Source: Arthrobacter oryzae
GTDB lineage: Bacteria; Actinomycetota; Actinomycetes; Actinomycetales; Micrococcaceae
Direction: 5' to 3'
DNA length: 64,000 nucleotides
NCBI RefSeq assembly: GCF_030718995.1
Contig: NZ_CP132204.1
Span: 1,240,001-1,304,000 of the forward strand
Shown: in pieces, positions 24,411 to 32,836 of the stretch
How the letters are laid out: each line of letters opens with the position of its first letter
Position numbering within the stretch: position 1 is the stretch's first letter
Notes under the pieces: model-generated
Databases searched by the model: none
Told to the model about the DNA's origin: nothing
The model's input: the letters and a program-made list of their open reading frames with translations, nothing else
Program-made: the position numbers and the translations under genes

Positions 24411-26312
24411 TTAGCGGCTGCGGCGTTCGTTCGACGCCGGAGCTGACGCGCGGCGGGGGCCGCCGCTGCGTGCCGGACGGCCTTCGCCGGAACGGCCATT
24501 GCCGCCGCCGGAGTAGGATCCGCCCGAGGTGCCGCCGGTGTTGGAGGACCAGACAGCGGCGTTGCCGCCGGCCGAGCCGGACTTGCTGCCGGCCGCGGCG
24601 CGCTGGCCCGTTGCCGGACGTCCGCTGCGCTGGCCGCCCGTTGCGCCGCCGGTGCGGGGTGCGCCGCCACGGCCTGACGCGCTGCGCGGTGCACTGGTGC
24701 GGGTAGCAGCGCCGCGGGCATCGCCACGGCCGTCGGTTGCACGTGCGTCAGACCCGCGGCCGGCCGATGCACGGCCGCCTGCTGCGGGAACGTCGTTGTG
24801 GTGCGAGTAAGCAGTGGCACGGCCGCGGCCGCGGGCATTGCGGCGCTCGGCGCGCTCTGCATCGGCACGGTCCTGGTTCTTCTCCGCCACGCGTTCGGCG
24901 GCGTTACGGGCTGCGGCCTGGCCTTCGTAGGCCACGGCCCGGCGCTCGGCGCGGGGAAGATCAGTGCGGGGAGCCTCGGCGCCAACGCGTCCGCGTCCGC
25001 CACGTCCGCCGCGGCCACCCGCGGTGGGTGCAGCCTGGCGGCGGGCGCGCTTACGCTCGGCGTTGGCACCGGTGGAGGTGCCGCCGCCGTGCTGTGCAGC
25101 CTTGGCCGCGAGCAGGGCGGCGCGGGTGCGCGGATCGATCTTGTCGGCCATTTCGCCCACCAGTTCGGCAACCAGCGGTGAGTTGGCGGTGACGCGCTCG
25201 AAGTTGACCTCGACGCCTGCAGCCTTCATGAGCTTCTTGACATCGGACTGCTGCTCCGGAAGGGTCAGCGTGACCACGGTGCCGTCGGAACCTGCACGGG
25301 CGGTACGGCCTGAGCGGTGCAGGTATGCCTTGTGCTCCGTGGGCGGGTCAACGTGGATGACCAGTTCGACGTCGTCCACGTGGACGCCGCGGGCTGCGAC
25401 GTCGGTGGCCACCAGGACGCGCACGTCGCCGGAGGAAAACTCGGCGAGGTTGCGGTCACGGGCGTTCTGCGAGAGGTTGCCGTGCAGGTCGACGGCGGGA
25501 ATGCCGGCGTCCGTGAGGGTCTTGGCCAGCTTGCGGGCGTGGTGCTTGGTGCGCATGAAGAGCACGCGGCGGCCGGAACCCGAAGCGAGTTCGACGATCA
25601 GCTGCTTCTTGACGGTCTGGTCGTTGACGACGAGCACGTGGTGTTCCATGGTGGTCACCGCGGCCTGCGGATCGTCCACGGAGTGGGTCAGCGGGTTGGA
25701 GAGGTAACGCTGGACGATCTTGTCCACGCCGTTGTCCAGGGTGGCGGAGAACAGCAGCCGCTGGCCCTGGCTCGGGGTCATGTCCATGAGCTTCTTGACC
25801 ACCGGCAGGAAGCCGAGGTCGGCCATGTGGTCGGCCTCGTCCAGAACGGTGACCTCAACAGCCTCGAGGGTCAGGATGCGCTGGCGGATCAGGTCCTCCA
25901 GGCGGCCCGGGCAGGCGATGACGATGTCGACGCCGGCGCGCAGGGCCTTTTCCTGGCGGGCCTGGGAGATGCCGCCGTAGATCACGGTGGTGTTCAGGCC
26001 CATGGCCTTGGCCATCGGCTCGATGGTGGCGTTGATCTGGGTGGCCAGCTCGCGGGTCGGTGCAAGGACCAGGCCCATCGGGCGGCCGGGCTTGCGGAAG
26101 TGCTTGGCTTCCCGCTCAGCGAGTCGTGCTACAAGCGGGATGGCGAAGGCGATGGTCTTGCCGGAGCCGGTGCGGCCGCGGCCCAGGACGTCGCGTCCGG
26201 CCAGGGTGTCCGGGAGGGTCTTGACCTGGATGGGGAACGGCTCGGTGATTCCCTGTGCGGTGAGGGTATCGGCAAGTTCTTTGGGCGTGCCGAGGGCAGC
26301 AAAAGTAGTCAT
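24411..26312 (-). CDS. DEAD-box RNA helicase with Arg/Gly-rich tail
   Basis: A 633-residue ATP-dependent RNA helicase of the RhlE/CsdA group. The core (about 1-375) has the Q motif (PFPIQ), GRTGSGKT, PTREL, VLDEADHM, FSATLDN, ATDVAARGVHVDDV and HRSGRTARAG. A low-complexity tail of about 250 residues follows, rich in Arg, Gly, Ala and Ser, with repeated GRGG/RGGRGG. Such tails bind RNA and can drive condensate formation. Start taken at the ATG (26312); an in-frame TTG lies nine bases earlier. The 260-base leader with a terminator-like structure suggests attenuation, fitting cold or RNA-structure control. Confidence 0.88.
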   Translation of the reverse strand: MTTFAALGTPKELADTLTAQGITEPFPIQVKTLPDTLAGRDVLGRGRTGSGKTIAFAIPLVARLAEREAKHFRKPGRPMGLVLAPTRELATQINATIEPMAKAMGLNTTVIYGGISQARQEKALRAGVDIVIACPGRLEDLIRQRILTLEAVEVTVLDEADHMADLGFLPVVKKLMDMTPSQGQRLLFSATLDNGVDKIVQRYLSNPLTHSVDDPQAAVTTMEHHVLVVNDQTVKKQLIVELASGSGRRVLFMRTKHHARKLAKTLTDAGIPAVDLHGNLSQNARDRNLAEFSSGDVRVLVATDVAARGVHVDDVELVIHVDPPTEHKAYLHRSGRTARAGSDGTVVTLTLPEQQSDVKKLMKAAGVEVNFERVTANSPLVAELVGEMADKIDPRTRAALLAAKAAQHGGGTSTGANAERKRARRQAAPTAGGRGGRGGRGRVGAEAPRTDLPRAERRAVAYEGQAAARNAAERVAEKNQDRADAERAERRNARGRGRATAYSHHNDVPAAGGRASAGRGSDARATDGRGDARGAATRTSAPRSASGRGGAPRTGGATGGQRSGRPATGQRAAAGSKSGSAGGNAAVWSSNTGGTSGGSYSGGGNGRSGEGRPARSGGPRRASAPASNERRSR

Positions 26313-26488
26313 GTGTTTCAAAGGTCTTTCAGGCGGTATCCGTGCGGATATCGGCCCCCGGTGCCGGTTGGCCCAGGGGTTCGCCGAAGAAAAGTCAGGT
26401 GATCAACCGGGCTGCCGCAAACCTTGCGGTAGCGGCGGCCGGGACCAAATAGAACGCGTTCATCGACGCAGGATGTGCCTCTCACATG

Positions 26489-26585
26489 AAAAAAACCCAC
26501 TCCCTGCCGGACAAATCCTTCGGGGGATCCGGTTGATGAACCGAATCAAAGTGGGCATCACTGCACATCAAGTTCCACCAGTCTA
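26489..26585 (-). promoter_or_regulatory. DEAD-box helicase promoter and terminator-like leader RNA
   Basis: An extended -10, TGCTAGACT, lies at 26588-26580, so RNA would start near 26573. The leader then holds CCCACT at the 26550s, which can pair with AGTGGG (26501-26496) followed at once by seven T (26495-26489), an intrinsic-terminator layout. Between them are hairpins CGGTT-catc-AACCG and CCGGA...TCCGG that share three bases (26530-26532) and so exclude each other. Another 176 leader bases (26488-26313) precede the start codon, with a TATCCG/CGGATA hairpin. A premature-termination switch is inferred. Confidence 0.5.
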
Positions 26586-26717
26586 GCATTAGCGGCCCGC
26601 GGTCCCGTTTCGGCCCGGAAAATGGTGCCGGACTTCACCCCGCGATATGGCGCCACCCATCCGGTTCCCGTCCTGCTCCGAATCCCCACCGGGACGATCT
26701 ACCCGAAAGGACATTCC

Positions 26718-26885
26718 ATGGGACCCGAAGACAACGGACGCAACGTCGTCATCAACCATCTCCGCGGCGCCAGGGAGCACGCAGGCCGGCCTGCCGCCAG
26801 CCTCGGGTTCCCGCAAAGCGGCCTGCCGGAGCGCGCCCCGGCCAAGCCCGCGGAAACCGCCGAGGACGCCGAGGCTTCCGGGTAG
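26718..26885 (+). CDS. Small hypothetical protein
   Basis: A 55-residue soluble protein beginning MGPEDNGRNVVINHLRGARE and ending in an Ala/Glu/Pro-rich tail. AAAGGA lies seven bases upstream of the ATG, which together with codon use is the main support. I do not recognise a family and cannot suggest a function. Confidence 0.45.
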   Translation: MGPEDNGRNVVINHLRGAREHAGRPAASLGFPQSGLPERAPAKPAETAEDAEASG

Positions 26886-27300
26886 CGACGCTGCAGCAGC
26901 CTTTGTGACGTCCAACAACGGACTACAGTTGATGCCCTGAGGCTCGACGTTTGTCGAGTCGCAAGCGGCACGGACCGCGGCCGATCCGCCGTCCCGGGAG
27001 GCGACGAAAGGCAGGCCCGGCCATGGCAGCACAGCCCGGCACCACGCCGGGGCATGCCCTTTCCCGCCGCCCGGAGCCAGCGGCGCCACGGGGCCACCCG
27101 CCGTCGAACTTCCTGCGTCCCGCCGTGCGGCGCCTACAGCAGCGCGTCGCATGACAGGCCCCGGACCGACCTAGTCTTAATCCACCCCCAACTGTTACCT
27201 CCGTCACATTCGTGGCGGCTCCGTGCGGACAGCGGCGCGGCACCTGCCTGCAGAGGCAGGCCGCCGGCGCAGTCCGCCTGAGATAAGGAAAGAAGCACAG
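26886..27300. other. 415-base region without a clear gene; structured leader of the permease
   Basis: No convincing coding frame is seen. A small hairpin CTCGAC-gttt-GTCGAG lies at 26943-26958. Upstream of the permease, GCGGAC (27225-27230) pairs with GTCCGC (27272-27277) around GCGGC/GCCGC and CCTGCC-tgcaga-GGCAGG (27243-27260). This makes one long interrupted stem just before the ribosome site AAGGAAAG. It does not match a riboswitch class I know, including glycine and T-box. Confidence 0.45.
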
Positions 27301-28818
27301 ATGTCTGAACGCACCACTACGGCTGCCAGGAACACTGCAACGGAATCCGCCAGCAGCCACAGCCAGGAACCGCACCTTGCCCGGGCGCTGGGCAACCGCC
27401 ACATCCAGCTGCTGGCCATCGGCGGTGCCATTGGTACCGGGCTGTTCATGGGCTCCGGCAAGACCATCTCCCTCGCCGGCCCGTCCGTCATCTTCGTCTA
27501 CATGATCATCGGCTTCATGCTGTTCTTCGTGATGCGGGCCATGGGCGAACTCCTGCTGTCCAACCTGAACTACAAGTCCTTCAGCGACTTCGCCGGGGAC
27601 CTCCTGGGTCCGTGGGCGGGATTCTTCACGGGCTGGTCCTACTGGTTCTTCTGGGTTGTCACCGGCGTGGCAGACATCGTGGCGATTGCCGGCTACGTGG
27701 ACAAGCTGGCCCCCGGAACCCCGCTGTGGATCCCCGCGCTCATCACCCCCGTAGTGCTGATCCTCCTGAACCTCCCGACGGTCAAGGCCTTCGGCGAAGC
27801 AGAGTTCTGGTTCGCGATCATCAAGGTGGTGGCCATCCTGGCACTGATCGGCACCGGCATCGTGATGATCGCCACGAACTTCACCTCCCCCAACGGCGCC
27901 GTGGCCGGCCTCGCCAACATCTGGAACGACGGCGGGATGTTCCCGCACGGCATGTTCGGCTTCATCCTCGGCTTCCAGATCGCCATCTTCGCCTTCGCCG
28001 GCATTGAACTGGTGGGCACGGCGGCAGCCGAAACAAAGGACCCGGAGAAGAACCTCCCGCGGGCCATCAACTCCATCCCGATCCGCGTCCTGCTCTTCTA
28101 CGTGGGCGCCCTGGTGGTCATCATGGCGGTCAACCCGTGGCGGACCATCGATGCCGCCAGCAGCCCGTTCATCGGCATGTTCACCCTGGCCGGCCTGGGC
28201 ATCGCGGCAGTGGTCATCAACCTGGTGGTCCTCACCTCCGCAGCTTCCAGCGCCAACTCCGGCATCTACTCCACCTCGCGCATGGTCTACGGCCTGGCGC
28301 AGGACGGCAACGCTCCGAAGGCGTTCGGCAAGCTGAGCATCCGCAAGGTCCCGCAGAACGCCCTGCTGTTCTCCTGCATCTTCCTGCTGGCCGGCCTGGT
28401 GCTGCTCTACTCCGGCGACTCCGTGATCGGCGCGTTCACCGTGGTCACCTCGGTTGCCTCGGTGCTCACCATGTTCGTCTGGTCCATGATCCTGGTCAGC
28501 TACATTGTGTTCCGCCGCCGCCGGCCGCAGTTGCACGCAGCGTCCGCCTTCAAGATGCCCGGCGGCGCGTTCATGCCGTACGTGGTGCTGGCGTTCTTCG
28601 TGTTCATGCTGGTTGCCCTGGCCCAGGCTGAGGACACGCGCCTCGCCCTGGTGGTGGCTCCCCTCTGGTTCCTGATCCTGGGCGCTGCCTGGCACTTCAA
28701 CCGGAAGACGCCGCTCCAGCAGGCGCGGATCGAGGAGTGGAAGGCTGAGTCCGCCTCGGACCAGGCCGCCGCGCAGAAGGCTGCTGCCGGCAAGTCAGGC
28801 GCAGGCGCCCTGAGCTAG
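27301..28818 (+). CDS. APC-family amino acid permease (CycA-like)
   Basis: A 505-residue importer with about 12 membrane helices. The N-terminal motif IQLLAIGGAIGTGLFMGSGK, the SYWFFWVVTGVADIVAIAGY stretch and FAGIELVGTAAAETKDPEKN place it with amino-acid transporters near the D-serine/D-alanine/glycine carrier CycA. The start ATG follows AAGGAAAG. The open frame extends upstream without family similarity. The structured leader may control it. Exact substrate is inferred only from family. Confidence 0.87.
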   Translation: MSERTTTAARNTATESASSHSQEPHLARALGNRHIQLLAIGGAIGTGLFMGSGKTISLAGPSVIFVYMIIGFMLFFVMRAMGELLLSNLNYKSFSDFAGDLLGPWAGFFTGWSYWFFWVVTGVADIVAIAGYVDKLAPGTPLWIPALITPVVLILLNLPTVKAFGEAEFWFAIIKVVAILALIGTGIVMIATNFTSPNGAVAGLANIWNDGGMFPHGMFGFILGFQIAIFAFAGIELVGTAAAETKDPEKNLPRAINSIPIRVLLFYVGALVVIMAVNPWRTIDAASSPFIGMFTLAGLGIAAVVINLVVLTSAASSANSGIYSTSRMVYGLAQDGNAPKAFGKLSIRKVPQNALLFSCIFLLAGLVLLYSGDSVIGAFTVVTSVASVLTMFVWSMILVSYIVFRRRRPQLHAASAFKMPGGAFMPYVVLAFFVFMLVALAQAEDTRLALVVAPLWFLILGAAWHFNRKTPLQQARIEEWKAESASDQAAAQKAAAGKSGAGALS

Positions 28819-30227
28819 GACGCCTTGCGCGCCGCAACCCGCGGCGCCACCACCACAGCGACGACGGCGATGGCGGCCGTGAGGGCGAAGACTCCTGCGA
28901 AGGAGCCGCCCGGCACCCCGCCCGCCGTCGTCGTCGTGGTTAGCGCAGTAAAGACGATTCCGGTGGCGGCCAGCGCCAACGCTCCGCCCAGGGAATCCGC
29001 AATGGACATGGCCGAGCTGTTGAACCCCTCGGTGGCAGGCGTGGACATGGCCAGCGTCATCACGCTCAGGCGCGGATACATCAGCCCCATGCCGCCGCCG
29101 GCGGAAATCCAGCCGGCAATCGCCACGGCGGCCGGCCAGCCCAGGACGGTGGTCACCAGGGCAAGGACGACGGCGGCAAGCACCATCACCGATCCGATCA
29201 CCATGGCCCGGAGGTTGCTGAGTTTAGCGCCCATCCGCCCTTGGACGGCCGACGCACCGGCCCAGGCGAGGGCGCCGCCGGTGAGGGTGAGGCCCGCGAA
29301 CGTGGGCGAAAAGGAGTATCGCTCCACCAGCAGGTACGGAAGATAAACCTCCGCTCCGAAAAACGCCGCCGAGACCAGACCGCGCGCCAGGATGACGCTC
29401 GGCAGTCCGCGGCGGGCCAGCAGAGTGCCGCGCGGCACCAGCGGGCGCACCGCAACCAGGGCCATGACGACGGCGGCCGCTGCCAGGATGCCGCCGGCCA
29501 CCGGAACCTGCGCGGACAGGTTCAGCGCCAGGACGGCCAGCGCCGCGAGGGCGGCCCATGCGAGCCTGGCGTAGGACCAGCGCCCCGGGTCCGAACTTCC
29601 CTCCGGGGCGCCTGTTCCGGCCGGGGCGCGGAGTCCGCGCAACGCCGGAACGACCATCAGGAGCGCCGGAACCACCAGCCCCACCACGCCGAGGAACACC
29701 CAGTGCCAGCTGGCCGCCTGGGCCACGATGCCGGCGGCGAACGGTCCCACCAGGGACGGAATGACCCACGCTGCGGAAAACGCGGCGAAAATCTTCGGAT
29801 GCAGCACGGGCGGATAGACGCGCGCCACCACAACGTACAGCGCCACTGTCAGGGCTCCGCCGCCCAGGCCCTGCACCAGCCGCCCCGCCACCAGGGACGC
29901 CATGCTTCCGGCAGTGCCCGCAATCAGAAGCCCGAGCACAAACAGTGCCACGGAAGCGTACAGCGGCCCCACCGGTCCGCGGCGGTCGGACCAGTTGCCG
30001 GCCGCCACCATCCCGATCACGCCGGTGGCAAGCGGCCCGGCGAACGCCAGGGCGTACAGGTCCGCGCCGTCCAGTTCGCGGCTGACCAGCGGCATGATGG
30101 TGGTGACGGCCAGGGATTCGAACGCCGCCAGGAACACCAGGGCGCACGCCCCGGACGTCACCAGCAGGTAGTGACGGTGCAGGATTCCTGCCGCTTCGGG
30201 GGCGGCGGCTGGGGCGCTACGTTGCAC
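28815..30227 (-). CDS. MFS transporter, drug-export type
   Basis: A 470-residue major facilitator protein with about 14 hydrophobic segments (DHA2-like). It shows FESLAVTTIMPLVSRELDG near the N-terminus, NWSDRRGP between helices 2 and 3 (motif A), and GRLVQGLGGGALTVALYVVV. Export of a toxic compound is likely but the substrate is unknown. It starts at GTG (30227). Its last four bases overlap the stop of the converging permease gene. Confidence 0.83.
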   Translation of the reverse strand: MQRSAPAAAPEAAGILHRHYLLVTSGACALVFLAAFESLAVTTIMPLVSRELDGADLYALAFAGPLATGVIGMVAAGNWSDRRGPVGPLYASVALFVLGLLIAGTAGSMASLVAGRLVQGLGGGALTVALYVVVARVYPPVLHPKIFAAFSAAWVIPSLVGPFAAGIVAQAASWHWVFLGVVGLVVPALLMVVPALRGLRAPAGTGAPEGSSDPGRWSYARLAWAALAALAVLALNLSAQVPVAGGILAAAAVVMALVAVRPLVPRGTLLARRGLPSVILARGLVSAAFFGAEVYLPYLLVERYSFSPTFAGLTLTGGALAWAGASAVQGRMGAKLSNLRAMVIGSVMVLAAVVLALVTTVLGWPAAVAIAGWISAGGGMGLMYPRLSVMTLAMSTPATEGFNSSAMSIADSLGGALALAATGIVFTALTTTTTAGGVPGGSFAGVFALTAAIAVVAVVVAPRVAARKAS

Positions 30228-30287
30228 GTTGACGGCCTGATCGGTAGTGGTGGCTGGTGCCTGCCATTAAACACCTGACCTCGTTGA

Positions 30288-30416
30288 CTTGGTGCGTGCG
30301 GGCGAGCTACCCGGCATCCTGGCCTGCTGGAGTCGCGGGCGGCGCCCTGGCCGGTCTTCCGCCCGTACCTCGACGTGCTCGACGAGGCCGCCGTCGACCG
30401 CAAGGTGTGCGACTAG
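30288..30416 (+). pseudogene. Possible remnant of a degraded coding sequence
   Basis: A frame without a start codon ends at a TAG (30414-30416). It reads protein-like text such as GLLESRAAPWPVFRPYLDVL with the codon bias of real genes. A different frame just upstream reads LVDLVRAGELPGI. Together they look like a short gene fragment broken by a frameshift. I cannot name the parent family. It could also be chance in GC-rich DNA. Confidence 0.25.
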
Positions 30417-31444
30417 GCCTCCAGCCGCAGCCCTGCCGACGGAACCACGGCTCCGGTGGCGGTCGAATCGGGGTTGAGCATCCAGCCCACCCTCTTGGCG
30501 GAGCTCAGGACCACCACGCTCTCCGCCAGCTCGATTCCGGGGATCCGTTGCTGGAGTGCCAGTTCGGCATTCATCACGTCCGCGAGGGAATGCAGCCACA
30601 TGATCACCACGAAGTTCGTCCGCCCGGTGGTGGAGGCGGCCAGCCGGATGTTCCGGAACCCGCGCAGCTCGGCTGCCGCGGCCTCGTGCTGGCCCGGCGG
30701 CACGTTGGCGAACCACTGGCAGGTGACCGGGTAGCCGGAATACTTCTGCGCGATCTCACAGCGGAACGACAGCATCTGGCTGGACAACACCCTGTTGAGC
30801 TGCCGCTGGACAGTTGCCGGGCTGCGGCCCAGGCTGCGGGCGATGTCCGCCGCCGTCGCCCTTCCGTCCCGCGCAAGGAACGGAATAAGGTCCAGGTGGC
30901 TCGGCGGAAGCGGGGCGCCGGGAACGGCGGGCGGGGCGGAGCCGGACGCTTCGGGCCCGGCGAGCGCCTTGAGGGCGTTCTGCTGCGCCTTGTCCAGGAC
31001 GTTGAGCCGCCACGCGTAGCCGCCCACATGCAGGCGGGTGCAGAGCGCGGTCCGATACTTGAGCAGGCCCGGGATCTCCTTGAACTGCGGCACCACTAAT
31101 TCACTGAAACGGCCAAGGGTGGGCGTGATGACTGTCAGCATCAGGTCACGGTTGCTGGCGGCTTCCTCCACCGTGACCACTTCGGGGATGGCCGCGAGCG
31201 CGGCGGTGACTCCGGCGCGCTGCCGCATTTCGCAGTCCACGTCCACCAGGGCAAGGCACATCTGCTTGGGATCGCCGATCAGGTGGGCGGTGGTCCAGGC
31301 AGCGCCGGCGGCCCGCAACCGGTCCCAGCGCGCCGCCAGCGTGGTGGCGTGCACGCCCAGGATTCCGGCAGCATCGGACCAGCTGACCCGCGGGGCGATT
31401 TGCAGCGCGTTGATCAGCTGGAGATCTTCCTCACTGATTTCCAC
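30413..31444 (-). CDS. Lrp/AsnC-family regulator with two tandem domains
   Basis: A 343-residue regulator built from two Lrp/AsnC units. The first helix-turn-helix is in EDLQLINALQIAPRVSWSDA, and its ligand domain ends near residue 155. A second helix-turn-helix (GRATAADIARSLGRSPATVQ) starts near 200, followed by another sensor domain. Duplicated Lrp proteins are known in actinobacteria. The GTG at 31444 follows GGAAGGGG at seven bases and is preferred over the ATG at 31486. It is divergent from the M20 hydrolase and MHS importer, its likely targets, with an amino-acid-derived effector. Confidence 0.82.
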   Translation of the reverse strand: MEISEEDLQLINALQIAPRVSWSDAAGILGVHATTLAARWDRLRAAGAAWTTAHLIGDPKQMCLALVDVDCEMRQRAGVTAALAAIPEVVTVEEAASNRDLMLTVITPTLGRFSELVVPQFKEIPGLLKYRTALCTRLHVGGYAWRLNVLDKAQQNALKALAGPEASGSAPPAVPGAPLPPSHLDLIPFLARDGRATAADIARSLGRSPATVQRQLNRVLSSQMLSFRCEIAQKYSGYPVTCQWFANVPPGQHEAAAAELRGFRNIRLAASTTGRTNFVVIMWLHSLADVMNAELALQQRIPGIELAESVVVLSSAKRVGWMLNPDSTATGAVVPSAGLRLEA

Positions 31445-31584
31445 GCGGCGGCCCCTTCCATGCACGAATCCTGCAACTCCAAGCATAGTTATGATTCTTT
31501 CCTGCTATTTCCAAGCTTGTGAACCACCTCACTCCAGAATGGGTTGCAGGTCACAAACCGATCGTTCGGGAAAGAGGAGAACAT

Positions 31585-32808
31585 ATGTCGATCACCGCCG
31601 ATGCCAGGGAACTGCAGGGCGACATTGCCCGGTTCCGCCAGGAGCTGCATCGGGAGCCGGAGATCGGCCTGGACCTCCCCCGGACCCAGGAAAAGGTCAT
31701 CCGGGAACTCGAGGGCCTGCCGTACGAGATCACCCTCGGCGAGAGCACGACGTCGGTCACTGCGGTTTTGCGCGGCGGCGCGCCGCACGCGTCGGCCGAG
31801 CGGCCGGCGGTCCTGCTCCGCGCGGACATGGACGGCCTGCCCGTCCAGGAACGCACCGGCGTCGACTTCACCTCGCGGATCGACGGAGCCATGCACGCCT
31901 GCGGCCACGACCTCCACACGTCCATGCTTGCCGGCGCAGCCCGGCTCCTGGCCGACCGCCGGGATCAGCTGGCCGGCGACGTTGTGCTGATGTTCCAGCC
32001 GGGTGAGGAAGGCTTCGACGGCGCCTCCCACATGATCCGCGAAGGCGTCCTGGACGCAGCCGGACGCCGCGTGGACGCCGCCTACGCCATGCACGTGTTC
32101 TCCGCCCTGGAACCGCATGCCCAGTTCTGCACCAAGCCGGGCGTCATCCTGAGTGCCTCGGACGGGCTCTTCGTCACCGTCCTGGGAGCAGGCGGCCACG
32201 GTTCCGCACCGCACTCCGCAAAGGATCCGGTGACGGCGGTCGCCGAAATGGTGACGGCGCTGCAGGTAATGATCACGCGGCAGTTCAACATGTTCGATCC
32301 CGTGGTCCTCACAGTGGGCCTCCTGCAGGCAGGCACCAAGCGCAACGTCATCCCTGAATCCGCGCGCTTCGAGGCCACCATCCGCACGTTCTCCGATGCG
32401 TCCCGGGAGCGGATGATGACGGCCATTCCGGTCCTGCTCAAGGGCATCGCGGCGGCCCACGGCCTCGAGGTGGACGTCGACTACCGCTCCGAGTATCCCC
32501 TCAGTGTCACGGACGAAGACGAAACGCACACTGCCGAGAAAGCCATCCAGAAGCTGTTTGGCGATTCGCGCCTCACCCGCTGGGCCACGCCGCTCAGCGG
32601 CTCGGAGGACTTCTCCCGGGTCATGGCGGAGGTGCCCGGCACCTTCATCGGCCTCAGCGCCGTCGCCCCGGGGGCGGACCACACGTCCACCCCGTTCAAC
32701 CATTCCCCCTACGCCACGTTCGACGACGGCGTTCTCTCCGACGGCGCGGCCCTCTACACGGAGCTTGCCGTCTCCCGTATCGCGGCCCTTGCGGCCGCAG
32801 GCAACTGA
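31585..32808 (+). CDS. M20-family amidohydrolase
   Basis: A 407-residue metal-dependent hydrolase of the hippurate/IAA-amino-acid hydrolase type. It shows HREPEIGLDLPRTQ, RADMDGLPV, the metal ligand motif MHACGHDLHTSML, FQPGEEG, MHVF and GAGGHGSAPH. These enzymes release an amino acid from an N-acyl conjugate in the cytoplasm. The ATG follows AGAGGAGA; the frame upstream is open but unlike the family. It is followed after 28 bases by an importer, so the two probably form an uptake-and-cleavage operon under the divergent Lrp regulator. Confidence 0.9.
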   Translation: MSITADARELQGDIARFRQELHREPEIGLDLPRTQEKVIRELEGLPYEITLGESTTSVTAVLRGGAPHASAERPAVLLRADMDGLPVQERTGVDFTSRIDGAMHACGHDLHTSMLAGAARLLADRRDQLAGDVVLMFQPGEEGFDGASHMIREGVLDAAGRRVDAAYAMHVFSALEPHAQFCTKPGVILSASDGLFVTVLGAGGHGSAPHSAKDPVTAVAEMVTALQVMITRQFNMFDPVVLTVGLLQAGTKRNVIPESARFEATIRTFSDASRERMMTAIPVLLKGIAAAHGLEVDVDYRSEYPLSVTDEDETHTAEKAIQKLFGDSRLTRWATPLSGSEDFSRVMAEVPGTFIGLSAVAPGADHTSTPFNHSPYATFDDGVLSDGAALYTELAVSRIAALAAAGN

Positions 32809-32836
32809 TCCTTCCCCCACCACTTTGGAGCGCCAC

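Noticed and set aside
26952..27154. 67-codon open frame with ATG-like context
   Set aside because: Extremely Arg/Pro-rich, no ribosome site, and frame length is usual for random GC-rich sequence.
27155..27300. Glycine riboswitch or T-box before the permease
   Set aside because: Conserved core bases of either class are not present; only a generic structured leader is supported.
26923..28695. 590-codon minus-strand open frame
   Set aside because: It lies antisense to the amino-acid permease, is full of His/Gln/Glu low-complexity text, and is a typical shadow frame of high-GC DNA.
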